A stretch of DNA of 64,000 bases from a bacterium SCSIO 12844 (GTDB lineage Bacteria; Pseudomonadota; Gammaproteobacteria; Francisellales; Francisellaceae), in NCBI GenBank assembly GCA_024397935.1, contig CP073743.1:2604001-2668000 (forward strand), written 5' to 3'. How positions within the stretch are numbered: the stretch's first letter is position 1; every line of letters starts with the position of its first letter. A program made the position numbers and the translations under genes. The notes under the pieces are model-generated. The model saw nothing but the letters and a program-made list of their open reading frames with translations, was not told the origin of the DNA and searched no databases. Positions 1-9,444 of this stretch are shown here, in pieces.

Positions 1-1021
1 TGGCTGTTGGATGATGTGCAAAATCATCATAAACATAAACATTATCTTGAGTAACTATTTGCTCTAAGCGTCGTTTCACACCCTGAAAATTTGATAGTGC
101 TTCTATTGCAACGACAGGCTCAATACCCACAGTTGATGCAACTGCAATTGCTGCTAAAGCATTATAAACATTATGACGCCCTAATAAATTCCACGTTAGT
201 CGACCCTTGATTTTATTCTGATAATAAATATCAAAAACACTACCATCTGCCTCTAATAATTTTGCTTGCCAATTGCCAACAGATAACCCGAAAGTCATGA
301 CAGGACTCCATACGCCTTGAGCCAATACATCGGTAATTTCTTGATCATCTGCATTGATAATCAGTTGACCACACCCTGAAACACCACGCACCATATGATG
401 AAATTGGCGTTTAATTTCATCTAAGTTTTTAAAAATATCGCCATGATCAAATTCTAAATTATTAATTACCGCAATCTCAGGATAATAATGGACAAACTTA
501 GAACGCTTATCAAAAAAAGCTGTATCATATTCATCTGCTTCAATTACAAACCACTCTGAATCTGTTAGCCTTGCTGAAACATCATAATCATTAGCAACAC
601 CACCAATTAAAAACCCTGGATTTAAGTTCGCATGATCTAAAATTTTAACCACCATAGATGTCGTTGTTGTCTTGCCATGTGTACCAGAGATTGCAATGAC
701 GCGTTTATTGATTAATATTTTTTCATAAAGCCATTGAGCGCCTGACTTTAAAGGTACCTTTTGATTCATCATTGCTTCAATTATATCAACACCTCGTCTC
801 ATTGTATTACCAACAATGACTTCATCTGGTTTATAAATATCCAACTGTGCCTTGTCATAGCCTGAATAAATCTCAATGCCTTGACTTTCTAATAGAGGTC
901 CCATTGGTGGATAGCTTGCTTTATCTGAGCCTGAAACTTGAAAGCCAAGCTGACGTGCTAACAATGCGAGTGACCCCATAAACGTACCACAAATACCTAA
1001 AATATGAACTTTTTTCTCCAT
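1..1021 (-). CDS. mpl: UDP-N-acetylmuramate:L-Ala-gamma-D-Glu-meso-DAP ligase, 3' end cut by the window
   Basis: Mpl joins the tripeptide recovered from peptidoglycan turnover to UDP-MurNAc in the cytoplasm. The reverse-strand frame begins at ATG 1021 with MEKKVHILGICGTFMGSLA, whose GICGTFMG segment is the Mpl version of the Mur-ligase N-terminus and distinguishes it from MurC. The ATP-binding loop SGTHGKTTTT lies near residues 110-120, followed by the substrate segment VINNLEFDHGD. About 340 codons are present; the C-terminal domain continues beyond position 1. It starts 2 nt after the hldE stop, so the two are probably co-transcribed. Assignment to Mpl rather than MurC rests on the N-terminal signature and is fairly secure. 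Confidence 0.9.
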   Translation of the reverse strand, partial: MEKKVHILGICGTFMGSLALLARQLGFQVSGSDKASYPPMGPLLESQGIEIYSGYDKAQLDIYKPDEVIVGNTMRRGVDIIEAMMNQKVPLKSGAQWLYEKILINKRVIAISGTHGKTTTTSMVVKILDHANLNPGFLIGGVANDYDVSARLTDSEWFVIEADEYDTAFFDKRSKFVHYYPEIAVINNLEFDHGDIFKNLDEIKRQFHHMVRGVSGCGQLIINADDQEITDVLAQGVWSPVMTFGLSVGNWQAKLLEADGSVFDIYYQNKIKGRLTWNLLGRHNVYNALAAIAVASTVGIEPVVAIEALSNFQGVKRRLEQIVTQDNVYVYDDFAHHPTA

Positions 1022-1023
1022 TA

Positions 1024-2442
1024 TCAAAGCCCTTCAGATTTGATTTTATTAATTATATTTGAGGTTGATAAGCCTTCTGTTAAACGAATTGTCTTCACTT
1101 GGCCACCATGTTTTAATACATGTTCATTGCCAGCAATTTCATGAATTTCATAATCAGCACCTTTAACTAAAACATCTGGTGATAATTCACTAATAATACG
1201 CTCTGGTGTCTCTTCTTTAAATGCGACAACCCAATCTACACATTCTAAAGCACTTAATAAAGCCATTCGCTCAGCTAGTGGTACAATTGGGCGTGATGGG
1301 CCTTTAAGGGTTTTTACTGACTCATCAGTATTAACGCCAACAATAAGTCGATCCCCCATTGCTTTTGCTTCTTTTAAATAATCGACATGGCCCTGATGCA
1401 AAATATCAAAACAACCATTGGTAAAAACAACTTTTTCACCTTGTAAATGTGCTTGATGCATGGCCGCTTTAATTTCACTTTCACTCAAAACACCAAAAGG
1501 GATTTGTGTTGATACATGTAATGCATGATATAATTCTGGCAATGTTAATGTTGCAGTTCCAAGCTTACCTACAACAACGCCAGCTGCCGTATTGGCAAAC
1601 TTCATTGCTTCTTGATAACTATAACCAACAGATAATGCCATACCCATAACTGCAATTACTGTATCACCAGCACCTGTCACATCATAAACTTCTTTAGCAT
1701 GTGTCGGGATGCTATAAGTTTTACCTGTATGATGAATGATCATCATACCTTTTTCACTGCGTGTGACTAATAGTGCTTCTAAATCTAATGTTTGAATTAA
1801 AGCTAAAGCTTTTGATTTTATTTCTTCTTCACTGTGACAAAATCCAACAACGGCTTCAAATTCTTTCATATTCGGTGTTATCATCGTAGCACCCTGATAC
1901 TTTTCAAAATCAGTACCCTTAGGGTCAACTAAAATACGTACTTGATGATTTCGAGCTAATTGAATTAATGCTTGGGGATTACTTAATGTGCCTTTGCCAT
2001 AGTCAGATAAAATAATTGCGCCAACTGACTGAATAACTGCTTCTACATGCTGAATTAATTTTATTTTATCTACCTGATGAAAACCTTCTTCGAAATCCAT
2101 GCGAATCAATTGCTGGTTCTGCGATAAGACACGAAGTTTTGTGATCGTTGGTAATCCAGTTTCGACAAAGTGAGTATTAATTTGTTGTTCTTGTAATTTA
2201 TTTTTAAGGCTTATTGCAGCTTCATCTTCACCTACACAACCACATAAATAAGCCTTGCCTGATAATGCAGCAATATTTAATGCCACATTACCTGCCCCAC
2301 CTGCTCGCTCTTGTATTTTATTAACATGAATCACAGGTACTGGCGCCTCCGGTGAAATTCGCCTGGTTAGCCCTTCCCAATAACGATCTAGCATCACATC
2401 GCCAACTACCAAGACATTAGCATTTTCAAGTGTTAAACTCAT
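1024..2442 (-). CDS. hldE: Bifunctional heptose-7-phosphate kinase / heptose-1-phosphate adenylyltransferase
   Basis: HldE makes ADP-D-glycero-beta-D-manno-heptose, the donor for the inner core of lipopolysaccharide. The 472 residues match the usual length of the fused enzyme. The N-terminal PfkB/ribokinase half begins with GDVMLDRYW (residues 14-22) and has the anion-hole motif DVTGAGDT with catalytic Asp260. The C-terminal nucleotidyltransferase half opens with FTNGCFDILHQGH (residues 340-352), which carries the HxGH motif. It is divergent from lpxH across 122 bp and is followed after 2 nt by mpl. Its presence implies heptose-containing LPS. The identification is secure. Confidence 0.96.
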   Translation of the reverse strand: MSLTLENANVLVVGDVMLDRYWEGLTRRISPEAPVPVIHVNKIQERAGGAGNVALNIAALSGKAYLCGCVGEDEAAISLKNKLQEQQINTHFVETGLPTITKLRVLSQNQQLIRMDFEEGFHQVDKIKLIQHVEAVIQSVGAIILSDYGKGTLSNPQALIQLARNHQVRILVDPKGTDFEKYQGATMITPNMKEFEAVVGFCHSEEEIKSKALALIQTLDLEALLVTRSEKGMMIIHHTGKTYSIPTHAKEVYDVTGAGDTVIAVMGMALSVGYSYQEAMKFANTAAGVVVGKLGTATLTLPELYHALHVSTQIPFGVLSESEIKAAMHQAHLQGEKVVFTNGCFDILHQGHVDYLKEAKAMGDRLIVGVNTDESVKTLKGPSRPIVPLAERMALLSALECVDWVVAFKEETPERIISELSPDVLVKGADYEIHEIAGNEHVLKHGGQVKTIRLTEGLSTSNIINKIKSEGL

Positions 2443-2564
2443 TCTTAAGCCTTAAATTAAATGTTAGAATAACTTGATTTGAATCGATTTTACGTGAAAA
2501 TAAGAAGAAGTTACACCCCCAACCATTCTTAAAAGAGAAGATAAACATAAAGATATATAAAAAT

Positions 2565-3275
2565 ATGAGCATTTACATTATTTCTGATTTACATCTAAAA
2601 CAAAATGACCCTGAGGTCTTTAATCAGTTTAAACAATTTTTAAAGCAAATTTCGAATAATAAAAACACATTATATATCCTCGGTGATTTTTTCGAATACT
2701 GGGTTGGCGATGATGTAGAAGATCTATTTTCTCAATCGGTCATTGCCTTATTAAAATCTGCTACAGAGCATGGTTTATCAGTTTATTTTATGCATGGTAA
2801 TCGTGACTTTCTTATTGGTGAAATATTTGCACATAAATGCGGCATTCAATTAATTGATGACCCCTTTTATCTACATTGGAAAAACCAATCGATTTGCTTA
2901 ATGCATGGCGATTTATTATGTACCGATGATACAAGTTATTTACATTATCGAAAAATTGTACAGTCATCATGGTTTAAATGGTTTTTTCTAAACCTACCAC
3001 TTAGATTGAGAAATAAAATGGCCAATAAAATGCGCATCAAAAGTAAAAATCGTAACCGCTATGAAATAAATTTTGATGCTACTGAAAAAGGCATTAATCA
3101 TTATGCTAGAGAATGCCCTATTATCATCCATGGTCACACCCATAAATTAGCCATTCACAAACATGCCAATAAATTACGTTATGTTTTAGGTGACTGGCAT
3201 AAAGATCAATATAGTTATATTCAAATCAATGATCATATAACATTATATAACTCTGGAGTTATGCAAAATGCCTGA
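2565..3275 (+). CDS. lpxH: UDP-2,3-diacylglucosamine diphosphatase
   Basis: LpxH hydrolyses UDP-2,3-diacylglucosamine to lipid X at the cytoplasmic face of the inner membrane, the fourth step of lipid A synthesis. It is a calcineurin-like metallophosphoesterase with all metal-binding blocks visible: SDLHL at residues 7-11, GDFFEYW from Gly40, GNRDF near 78-82, HGDLLCTDD near 113 and HGHTH near 190. The length of 236 residues is typical. No good Shine-Dalgarno sequence precedes the ATG, which lies in an A/T-only stretch. The 3' end overlaps mutM by 8 nt, so the two are translationally coupled. Confidence 0.95.
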   Translation: MSIYIISDLHLKQNDPEVFNQFKQFLKQISNNKNTLYILGDFFEYWVGDDVEDLFSQSVIALLKSATEHGLSVYFMHGNRDFLIGEIFAHKCGIQLIDDPFYLHWKNQSICLMHGDLLCTDDTSYLHYRKIVQSSWFKWFFLNLPLRLRNKMANKMRIKSKNRNRYEINFDATEKGINHYARECPIIIHGHTHKLAIHKHANKLRYVLGDWHKDQYSYIQINDHITLYNSGVMQNA

Positions 3276-4080
3276 ATTACCTGAGGTTGAAACCGTACGA
3301 AATGGTCTTGCACCTAACCTTGAACATAATACGATTAAAGCTATTGATATCCACTTTCATACCTTAAGATACCCAATTCCAGAACTTAAGCACTTAGTTG
3401 GTCAAAGCGTTGAAAAAATTTACAGACGAAGCAAGTATCTTATATTTGAGTTTCATCATGGCAACTTACTGGCTCATTTAGGCATGAGTGGCATTTTTCG
3501 CCTCTATGATTTACCTGCACCACAAAAACTTAAACATGATCATCTTGAGTTTTATTTTGATGATTTTGTATTACGCTACCATGATCCAAGACGCTTTGGT
3601 GCAATACTTTGGAGTGATCAACCCATCGAACAGCATCAGCTAATTAAATCACTTGGCCCAGAACCATTATTAGATACATTCAATGTTAAATACTTGCAGT
3701 CAAAACTTAAAAAAACGAAAAAAGCGATCAAACTTGCAATTATGGATAGTCAAATTGTTTGTGGTGTCGGCAATATTTATGCTTCTGAAGCACTATTTAA
3801 AGCTAAAATTCACCCACAATTACCTGCCAATCAACTAACATTAGAACAATGTAAACTACTGATTGATTCAATTAAACAGATTCTCACATCTGCAATCAAA
3901 CAAGGTGGCACAACACTTAAAGATTTTAAAAACTCCAACGGCAAGCCCGGTTACTTTGCACAGCAACTCTCTGTATATGCTCAAGATAAAAAAACTTGTC
4001 CTAACTGTAAAAGTACAATTGAAAAAATAACACTTGGGCAACGTAGTACTTTTTATTGCCCAACTTGCCAACAATTATAA
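3268..4080 (+). CDS. mutM: Formamidopyrimidine-DNA glycosylase
   Basis: MutM (Fpg) is a bifunctional glycosylase/AP lyase that removes 8-oxoguanine and formamidopyrimidines from DNA. The mature N-terminus PELPEVETV supplies the catalytic Pro and Glu once the initiator Met is removed. The void-filling segment HLGMSG and the H2TH region VGNIYASEALF are present. The C-terminal zinc finger has Cys244, Cys247, Cys264 and Cys267. The length of 270 residues is normal. The start overlaps lpxH, and the stop at 4080 lies one base from the end of the opposing ruvA gene, which leaves no space for a terminator. Confidence 0.97.
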   Translation: MPELPEVETVRNGLAPNLEHNTIKAIDIHFHTLRYPIPELKHLVGQSVEKIYRRSKYLIFEFHHGNLLAHLGMSGIFRLYDLPAPQKLKHDHLEFYFDDFVLRYHDPRRFGAILWSDQPIEQHQLIKSLGPEPLLDTFNVKYLQSKLKKTKKAIKLAIMDSQIVCGVGNIYASEALFKAKIHPQLPANQLTLEQCKLLIDSIKQILTSAIKQGGTTLKDFKNSNGKPGYFAQQLSVYAQDKKTCPNCKSTIEKITLGQRSTFYCPTCQQL

Positions 4081-4081
4081 C

Positions 4082-4720
4082 TTAATGACGCATTAACTCT
4101 TTTAGTGCTGATTTAATTAATCCTTCCGTCGTATCAGCTTGATCTTTAATTTTAAAGATCACCTTTTGCGCTTCGCTTTTACGATAACCAAGTGCAATCA
4201 AAGCTTCTGTCGCCTCATTAGTTTTTCCAGATTCATTACCTATAGCTATTTGTGGTTGGTCTTTTGATGATGTATTTGAAGCCAATGCTGTATTAATCTC
4301 AGATAGTGATAGTGTAATTTGTGGAATCTTATCGCGCATCTCAACAATTAAGCGCTCTGCTGTTTTTTTGCCAATCCCAGGAATACTCACTAATAAAGCA
4401 CTGTCATCACTTTCAATACAAGATAAAATCGTATTTGCATCCATCCCAGATAAAATAGCCAATGCCATTTTTGCACCAATACCATTGACTTTAATTAATT
4501 CCTGAAACAGCTTTCTATCTGTTTTACACTTAAAGCCATAAAGAAGGTGCGCATCTTCTCTAACAATTAAATGTGTATATAAGATGGTCTCATGATCTAA
4601 TTCAGGTAATTGATAGATGGTTGTCATCGGTGCAAGTATTTCATAACCAACACCACCGACCTCAACTAATAATAAAGGTGCTTGCTTTTCAATTAAAATT
4701 CCTTTGATTCTTCCAATCAT
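4082..4720 (-). CDS. ruvA: Holliday junction branch-migration protein RuvA
   Basis: RuvA binds the four-way Holliday junction and recruits the RuvB motor. A longer frame is open upstream, but the family N-terminus [12 protein letters not shown] begins at ATG 4718-4720. That ATG overlaps the ruvC stop (ATGA arrangement), giving 212 residues, close to the usual length. The N-terminal OB domain is followed by two helix-hairpin-helix motifs ([11 protein letters not shown] and [11 protein letters not shown]) and a C-terminal RuvB-binding helix bundle after a variable Ser/Asn-rich linker. It is the last gene of yebC-ruvC-ruvA. No ruvB lies in this window. Confidence 0.96.
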   Translation of the reverse strand: MIGRIKGILIEKQAPLLLVEVGGVGYEILAPMTTIYQLPELDHETILYTHLIVREDAHLLYGFKCKTDRKLFQELIKVNGIGAKMALAILSGMDANTILSCIESDDSALLVSIPGIGKKTAERLIVEMRDKIPQITLSLSEINTALASNTSSKDQPQIAIGNESGKTNEATEALIALGYRKSEAQKVIFKIKDQADTTEGLIKSALKELMRH

Positions 4721-5235
4721 TCTCTTAATCGTCCTCTTACAATTTTTGATGCACCAGATAAATGCTTTAGTGATTGCGCCGTATGAAAGTGACAAATTGC
4801 AACTGCTAATGCATCTGCTGCATCCGCCTGTGGTTTTGCACTTAATTTTAAAAAACTCTGAACCATATGTTGCACTTGAGATTTTTGAGCTGCACCTTTA
4901 CCTACAACGGCTTGTTTAATCTGTTTTGCTGAATACTCAGAAGTATCTAGCTTATGATGTGATAAAGCAACCAATGCAGCCCCTCGGGCTTGGCCTAATT
5001 TTAATGCTGCCTGAGGATTTTGAAACATAAAAATTTGCTCAATTGCAGCTTCATCTGGCCTATAAGCTTGAACAATTTGTGAAATACCATCAAAAACCTC
5101 ATGCAAACGATCATGTTGTAACTCACTTTTGATACGAATACAACCGCTTGTAACATACTCACACTGTCGGCCAATCGCCTTAACAATACCAAAACCAGTT
5201 ATCCTTGAACCTGGGTCTATCCCTAAAATTAACAT
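4717..5235 (-). CDS. ruvC: Holliday junction resolvase RuvC
   Basis: RuvC is the dimeric endonuclease that nicks Holliday junctions after RuvAB branch migration. At 172 residues it has normal length. The RNase H-like active site is visible: Asp7 in [11 protein letters not shown], the Glu of AIEQIFMF, and the Asp pair in [14 protein letters not shown] near the C-terminus. It starts 2 nt after the yebC stop and its stop overlaps the ruvA start, so the three genes form a tight operon. This yebC-ruvC-ruvA order is standard in gammaproteobacteria. Confidence 0.97.
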   Translation of the reverse strand: MLILGIDPGSRITGFGIVKAIGRQCEYVTSGCIRIKSELQHDRLHEVFDGISQIVQAYRPDEAAIEQIFMFQNPQAALKLGQARGAALVALSHHKLDTSEYSAKQIKQAVVGKGAAQKSQVQHMVQSFLKLSAKPQADAADALAVAICHFHTAQSLKHLSGASKIVRGRLRE

Positions 5236-5237
5236 AA

Positions 5238-5984
5238 TTATTGTGCCAGTAATGCTAAAACATCCGCTGAAATCTCGGCATTACTATAAACATTTTGAAC
5301 ATCATCTAAGTCTTCTAATCTTTCAATCATGTTTAAGACTTTTTCAGCTGTATCTTTATCTAAATCCGCTTTGGTTGATGCAATCATCGTCACTTCTGCA
5401 TTTTCTGCTTCAAAGCCTGCCTGATCTAGCGCATCTTTTACATCAGAGAAGTTATCCGCTGCTGTAATAACTTCAACACCATACTCATCTGATGTTACAT
5501 CTTCTGCGCCTGCTTCTAGTGCAACTTCAATAATTTCATCTTCATTAACTTCTAAGCTAAAGCTAATAACACCTTGTTTAGAAAATAAATAACTAACTGA
5601 ACCATCGGTGCCTAAATTACCACCTGCTTTTGTAAAGGCATGACGAACTTCTGCAACCGTACGATTACGATTATCAGTCATACAATCAACCATCAATGCA
5701 ACACCACCTGGTCCATAACCTTCATAACGAATTTCTTCTAGTTGTGTTGTATCATCACCGCCTGCACCGCGCTTAATCGCTCGATCGATTGTATCACGCG
5801 TCATATTCTGACTTAATGCAGTCTGCACTGCTGCTCTTAATCGTGGATTTGCAGTTGGGTCATCACCACCCATTCTAGCAGCAACGGTTAATTCACGAAT
5901 CAATTTGGTAAAAACTTTCCCTCGTTTGGCATCTTGAGCAGCTTTTCTATGTTTGATATTTGCCCATTTGCTATGTCCTGCCAT
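5238..5984 (-). CDS. yebC: YebC/PmpR/TACO1 family protein
   Basis: YebC-family proteins act in translation of proline-rich stretches and have also been described as DNA-binding regulators. The N-terminus [14 protein letters not shown] and the segment [18 protein letters not shown] are diagnostic, and 248 residues is the normal length. The Shine-Dalgarno sequence AGGTGG lies 4 nt before the ATG. It heads the ruvCA operon and is divergent from the CBS gene across 145 bp. The family call is secure; which of the two proposed roles applies here cannot be read from sequence. Confidence 0.95.
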   Translation of the reverse strand: MAGHSKWANIKHRKAAQDAKRGKVFTKLIRELTVAARMGGDDPTANPRLRAAVQTALSQNMTRDTIDRAIKRGAGGDDTTQLEEIRYEGYGPGGVALMVDCMTDNRNRTVAEVRHAFTKAGGNLGTDGSVSYLFSKQGVISFSLEVNEDEIIEVALEAGAEDVTSDEYGVEVITAADNFSDVKDALDQAGFEAENAEVTMIASTKADLDKDTAEKVLNMIERLEDLDDVQNVYSNAEISADVLALLAQ

Positions 5985-6129
5985 GTAACCACCTGTTTTT
6001 CTATTAAATATTTTATTTGAATCTACGCTAATGGTTATTGTAGCAATCTTGCAAGCATTTGAAAACTCATCTAATCTTTCTAAAAAGTAAATTTAATTTT
6101 AACTCAATGATAAAAGGATTCGATGTATA

Positions 6130-6573
6130 ATGGATACACCGCTTAAAGAAATATTAAATCCCAGTAAGAAAGTCTTTGTTGTCAATGCAGATGAAACATT
6201 ATTAAAAGCAGCTCAAATTATGGCAGAGAATAATGTAGGCTCATTATTAGTCAATGATCATAATGGTGATTTTCAAGGTATTGTGACTGAACGTGATTTT
6301 GCCTTTAAAGTTGCAGCTAAATCAATTGATACAAAAACAACACTTGTTAAAGCAATTATGACACCTGATTTAATTACAATGAACTATAATGCTACTGCAT
6401 ATGATGCCTTTAAAGTAATGACACAAAAACGCATTCGCCACTTACCAATCTATGATGATAACCGTACATTTTTAGGTCTGTTATCTATTGGTGATCTAAT
6501 CAAGCATATCAGTTCTCGTTATGCTGAAAAACATGAAGAAGTTGAGCACTTATATCAGTATATTAATCAATAA
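6130..6573 (+). CDS. Two-CBS-domain protein
   Basis: This 147-residue protein consists almost only of a tandem CBS pair (a Bateman module), at about residues 7-65 and 75-140. Typical turns are GSLLVND, GIVTERDF, RIRHLPIYD and GLLSIGDLIK. Such modules usually bind adenosine nucleotides and regulate partner proteins; no catalytic domain is attached, so the partner and ligand are unknown. AAGGA lies about 11 nt before the ATG. It is monocistronic and converges on the unrecognised gene ending at 6581, with 7 bp between their ends. Confidence 0.85.
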   Translation: MDTPLKEILNPSKKVFVVNADETLLKAAQIMAENNVGSLLVNDHNGDFQGIVTERDFAFKVAAKSIDTKTTLVKAIMTPDLITMNYNATAYDAFKVMTQKRIRHLPIYDDNRTFLGLLSIGDLIKHISSRYAEKHEEVEHLYQYINQ

Positions 6574-6580
6574 AATATTT

Positions 6581-7909
6581 TTATTCATTACCGCTGGGGC
6601 TTGGCAATATTGGTGTTGATTGAGAGGATAGATATGTTTTCTCCAAAAATGGGGTTGGTAACAAAAGCTCCTGCATTGATTGAGCTTCTGGTTTAATAGA
6701 GCGCCGCCATGTTGTTTCGACATGATGTTTACTTATTGTATTTTCATTTTCTTTCAGGCATTTATACAATGCCGAACTATTATTACTAGAGTATTGATCA
6801 ATAACAGCTAATGTCTGATCAAATAGCATACTTAATAACTTTAATGATTTATCAGGCAAACTTAGGCTATCGGACGATAGGGTATCAATTAGTAATTTTT
6901 GGTATACAGTTGCGTATTGGTACATACATTCTCTTAAAAACTCAAATGGTGGAACCATTTTTTTTGTTGCTTTATATTTATCTGCTTGCAAAATATCGAA
7001 TGAATCAATGAATTCTTTGAGGTCGTTGATATGCTTTTTCTCAAATTCTAAAAAGATTGAACTGTAATTTTCTAATGTATTCAATATGCTTGATAATAAT
7101 TTTGTTTTTAATTGTGAAGTTAATTCAGCAAAAATCATTATCTCTTTAAAATCTATTGTTAAATAATTAGTTATATCAATTCCACTAGAATGATTTGAGT
7201 GCTTTAAGGCCAAAAGCAATTGTCTAAAACAGTGACTTTTCATTGCAATAAGTTTTGCATCGTGATCAATTAAAAGGCTATACTCAGGCAGCTGGGTTGT
7301 TAATTGAAATAGCTCTTTTAATTTGCTTAAGTCCTTTGAAAAGGCTTGATTATTAATAGACTCATAATCTCTCTTATGATTCTCAGATAAATATGGCAAA
7401 TTTAAATATTTGTTAATAAAACTTTTTTCACTTTCTAAATAATATTTAGTTTCTACCAACCAAAGGTTTAACTGATGACTTTGTAATTTAAAATACCTCA
7501 TAGCACTACTAATAAGGAGAAGATTACCGTAGAAGTTAGTATCAATACATTCAAGCATTTTGTTATGCATTTCTTCATTTTGAAAAATTTCTACAAATGC
7601 ATTTAAAATATGTAGTAACTGATCAAAATTATGCTGAGGACCAGTTTTTGTTTTGGCAATTTCACTGATAATTAAAAATTTTAATTCTTTAAATTTAACC
7701 TCAAACAAATTAACTAAATCTTGTTGTATTGGATTTTCCATATAATTATTCAAATCAGTTAAACGGTTAACTGAAACCTTATAAATATGCTTTAAGTTAC
7801 TTGAAAGAGCATCATGTCTTTTACTGTCAAAATCATTTAAATATTTTTCTACTAGAGACAATTTTTTAAACTTAGCATTGCCTTTATGAGTTGTTTTATT
7901 TCCATACAT
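6581..7909 (-). CDS. Unrecognised helical protein, paralogous family member 1
   Basis: No known domain is recognised in this 442-residue, Leu/Lys/Asn-rich, predicted all-helical protein without signal peptide or membrane segments. The frame opens at TTG 7915, but ATG 7909 has AAGGA 8 nt upstream and is preferred. It is paralogous to the two genes upstream. All three share an LPEY motif near the middle, a later F-x-F-L/M-x2-C segment, and a C-terminal block resembling LFDQTLAVIDQYSSNNSSAL. A Ser/Pro-rich tail follows. It starts 27 nt after the stop of member 2, so the two are probably one transcript. A secreted effector is possible but unproven. Confidence 0.7.
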   Translation of the reverse strand: MYGNKTTHKGNAKFKKLSLVEKYLNDFDSKRHDALSSNLKHIYKVSVNRLTDLNNYMENPIQQDLVNLFEVKFKELKFLIISEIAKTKTGPQHNFDQLLHILNAFVEIFQNEEMHNKMLECIDTNFYGNLLLISSAMRYFKLQSHQLNLWLVETKYYLESEKSFINKYLNLPYLSENHKRDYESINNQAFSKDLSKLKELFQLTTQLPEYSLLIDHDAKLIAMKSHCFRQLLLALKHSNHSSGIDITNYLTIDFKEIMIFAELTSQLKTKLLSSILNTLENYSSIFLEFEKKHINDLKEFIDSFDILQADKYKATKKMVPPFEFLRECMYQYATVYQKLLIDTLSSDSLSLPDKSLKLLSMLFDQTLAVIDQYSSNNSSALYKCLKENENTISKHHVETTWRRSIKPEAQSMQELLLPTPFLEKTYLSSQSTPILPSPSGNE

Positions 7910-7936
7910 ATACAAATTCCTTATTATTTTGATTTA

Positions 7937-9271
7937 CTAAGGCTCACAAGAGTTTGAAAATTTTTGATACGTTATAAATTGTTCAAAAAACGGCTTTTTT
8001 TCTAAAGCAATAGAGCGTTTACGTCTTGGTACTGGGAATTCACTTTTCGTTAAAATCAACGCCTCTTCTTGGTCAATTTCCTTATTTAAGCGATTAAATG
8101 ACTCAAGTGAAACTAATAATTTAAAGCTATTTGAGCATTGATAGCGATTTAATAGATCTAAAGATTGATTAAGTAATTCACCTAACAGTGACATTTCATG
8201 ATCAATTGTCACCTTCTGATTTAGAAAAATATTAAATAATTCTGTAGCTGATATTATGATTTTATTCACACAAAATACTAAAAAATCAAATAAATCTTTC
8301 GATTGCTTTTGACGAATATAACTTTCTATATATCCATTAATTGGGTATAACTTTATAAAACCAGCTAACTCAACCATTACTTGTTTTACTTTATCTTTAT
8401 CTTTATCCGTAAAATATAGTTGAAATATCTTATATTCAATATTTAATTGTAAGTTATTACACTCATTTGCAAACTTTTGGATATTAGCAAGATGAACCTC
8501 ACTACCCAATAACTTACTCTGGCTAAGAAAGTTAATGATATTTTCTTTATTCCCTTTATCCATAAAATGACTTTCAATTGTCTTAGACAACAAAGCAAGA
8601 TAATCAACCAATGCACTGCGTTTTGTATCATGTAAATATAGAAATACTGGAAAACCCACTTGTCCTTCATATTCTGGCAAACTTAAGCATAAGGCATACA
8701 TTTCTTTGTAATTTTCAATAACATACTTAACACCCTCTTCAGTAATCTTGTTTGTTGTTATATTAAATAAAATATTTTCTGAATATGATTTAAATTGATT
8801 TTGGCCAGCTTGATTAATTTTTAATAATTGTTTAAAAATATGATTATGATATTGGCACGTATTAGTTATGTATTCATACTCTCTAATAAAACTATCTTTA
8901 TTAAAAAAAGAATTTGCTAATATCAACGTAAAACCATTGAGCATATAGCCATTAAATAACTTGCCCAAAATATCAACTAAATCAATATAATTTGAGCGAA
9001 TACTAGCCTGACTTTGAAACGAATCATTAGCAATTAATTTATAGAACTCTATCAAATCTTTTTTTAATGTATCTATTACGATAGATATTAATGAGCTCAT
9101 ATTTTCTGAAATAGTTTTTGAACGTATAATCTCAAATAATTCATTCAAAAAAAGTTCATAAAGCGCTTTTTTACCATTTGATATCTGAAGTTTTTTAACT
9201 TGAGCTTTAACTTCATTAATCGATTTTATCATCTCAGATTCTAAACTATATATAACTTTAATTTCATCCAT
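7937..9271 (-). CDS. Unrecognised helical protein, paralogous family member 2
   Basis: This 444-residue predicted helical protein resembles its two neighbours. It has SLPEYEGQVGFP in the middle, LFDFLVFCVNK, then ELLNQSLDLLNRYQCSNSFK, matching the C-terminal block of the others. The tail contains a basic cluster, PRRKRS, near residue 420, which looks like a monopartite nuclear-localisation signal but may be coincidental. There is no signal peptide or membrane segment. The Shine-Dalgarno sequence is weak. It probably forms one transcript with member 1. The function is unknown. Confidence 0.7.
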   Translation of the reverse strand: MDEIKVIYSLESEMIKSINEVKAQVKKLQISNGKKALYELFLNELFEIIRSKTISENMSSLISIVIDTLKKDLIEFYKLIANDSFQSQASIRSNYIDLVDILGKLFNGYMLNGFTLILANSFFNKDSFIREYEYITNTCQYHNHIFKQLLKINQAGQNQFKSYSENILFNITTNKITEEGVKYVIENYKEMYALCLSLPEYEGQVGFPVFLYLHDTKRSALVDYLALLSKTIESHFMDKGNKENIINFLSQSKLLGSEVHLANIQKFANECNNLQLNIEYKIFQLYFTDKDKDKVKQVMVELAGFIKLYPINGYIESYIRQKQSKDLFDFLVFCVNKIIISATELFNIFLNQKVTIDHEMSLLGELLNQSLDLLNRYQCSNSFKLLVSLESFNRLNKEIDQEEALILTKSEFPVPRRKRSIALEKKPFFEQFITYQKFSNSCEP

Positions 9272-9444
9272 AAAATTTCTACTACTTTATATAAATCATT
9301 TAAGGTTTTAGTTTTCTTAAATAATGGTAATTTCAGCACTTATAATATATGATGCATTGCTTCTTATCTTTATTCAATAGAAGATTTATTACAGAGATGA
9401 TTAAAAATTAAACAAAAAAATTATTTAAAATATATACTTAAAGA

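Noticed and set aside
3868-4074. Many 60-140-codon open frames opposite or inside the annotated genes (for example this one opposite mutM)
   Set aside because: Each lies within a gene of strong family identity, lacks its own recognisable motif, and has codon choice explained by the AT-rich opposite strand.
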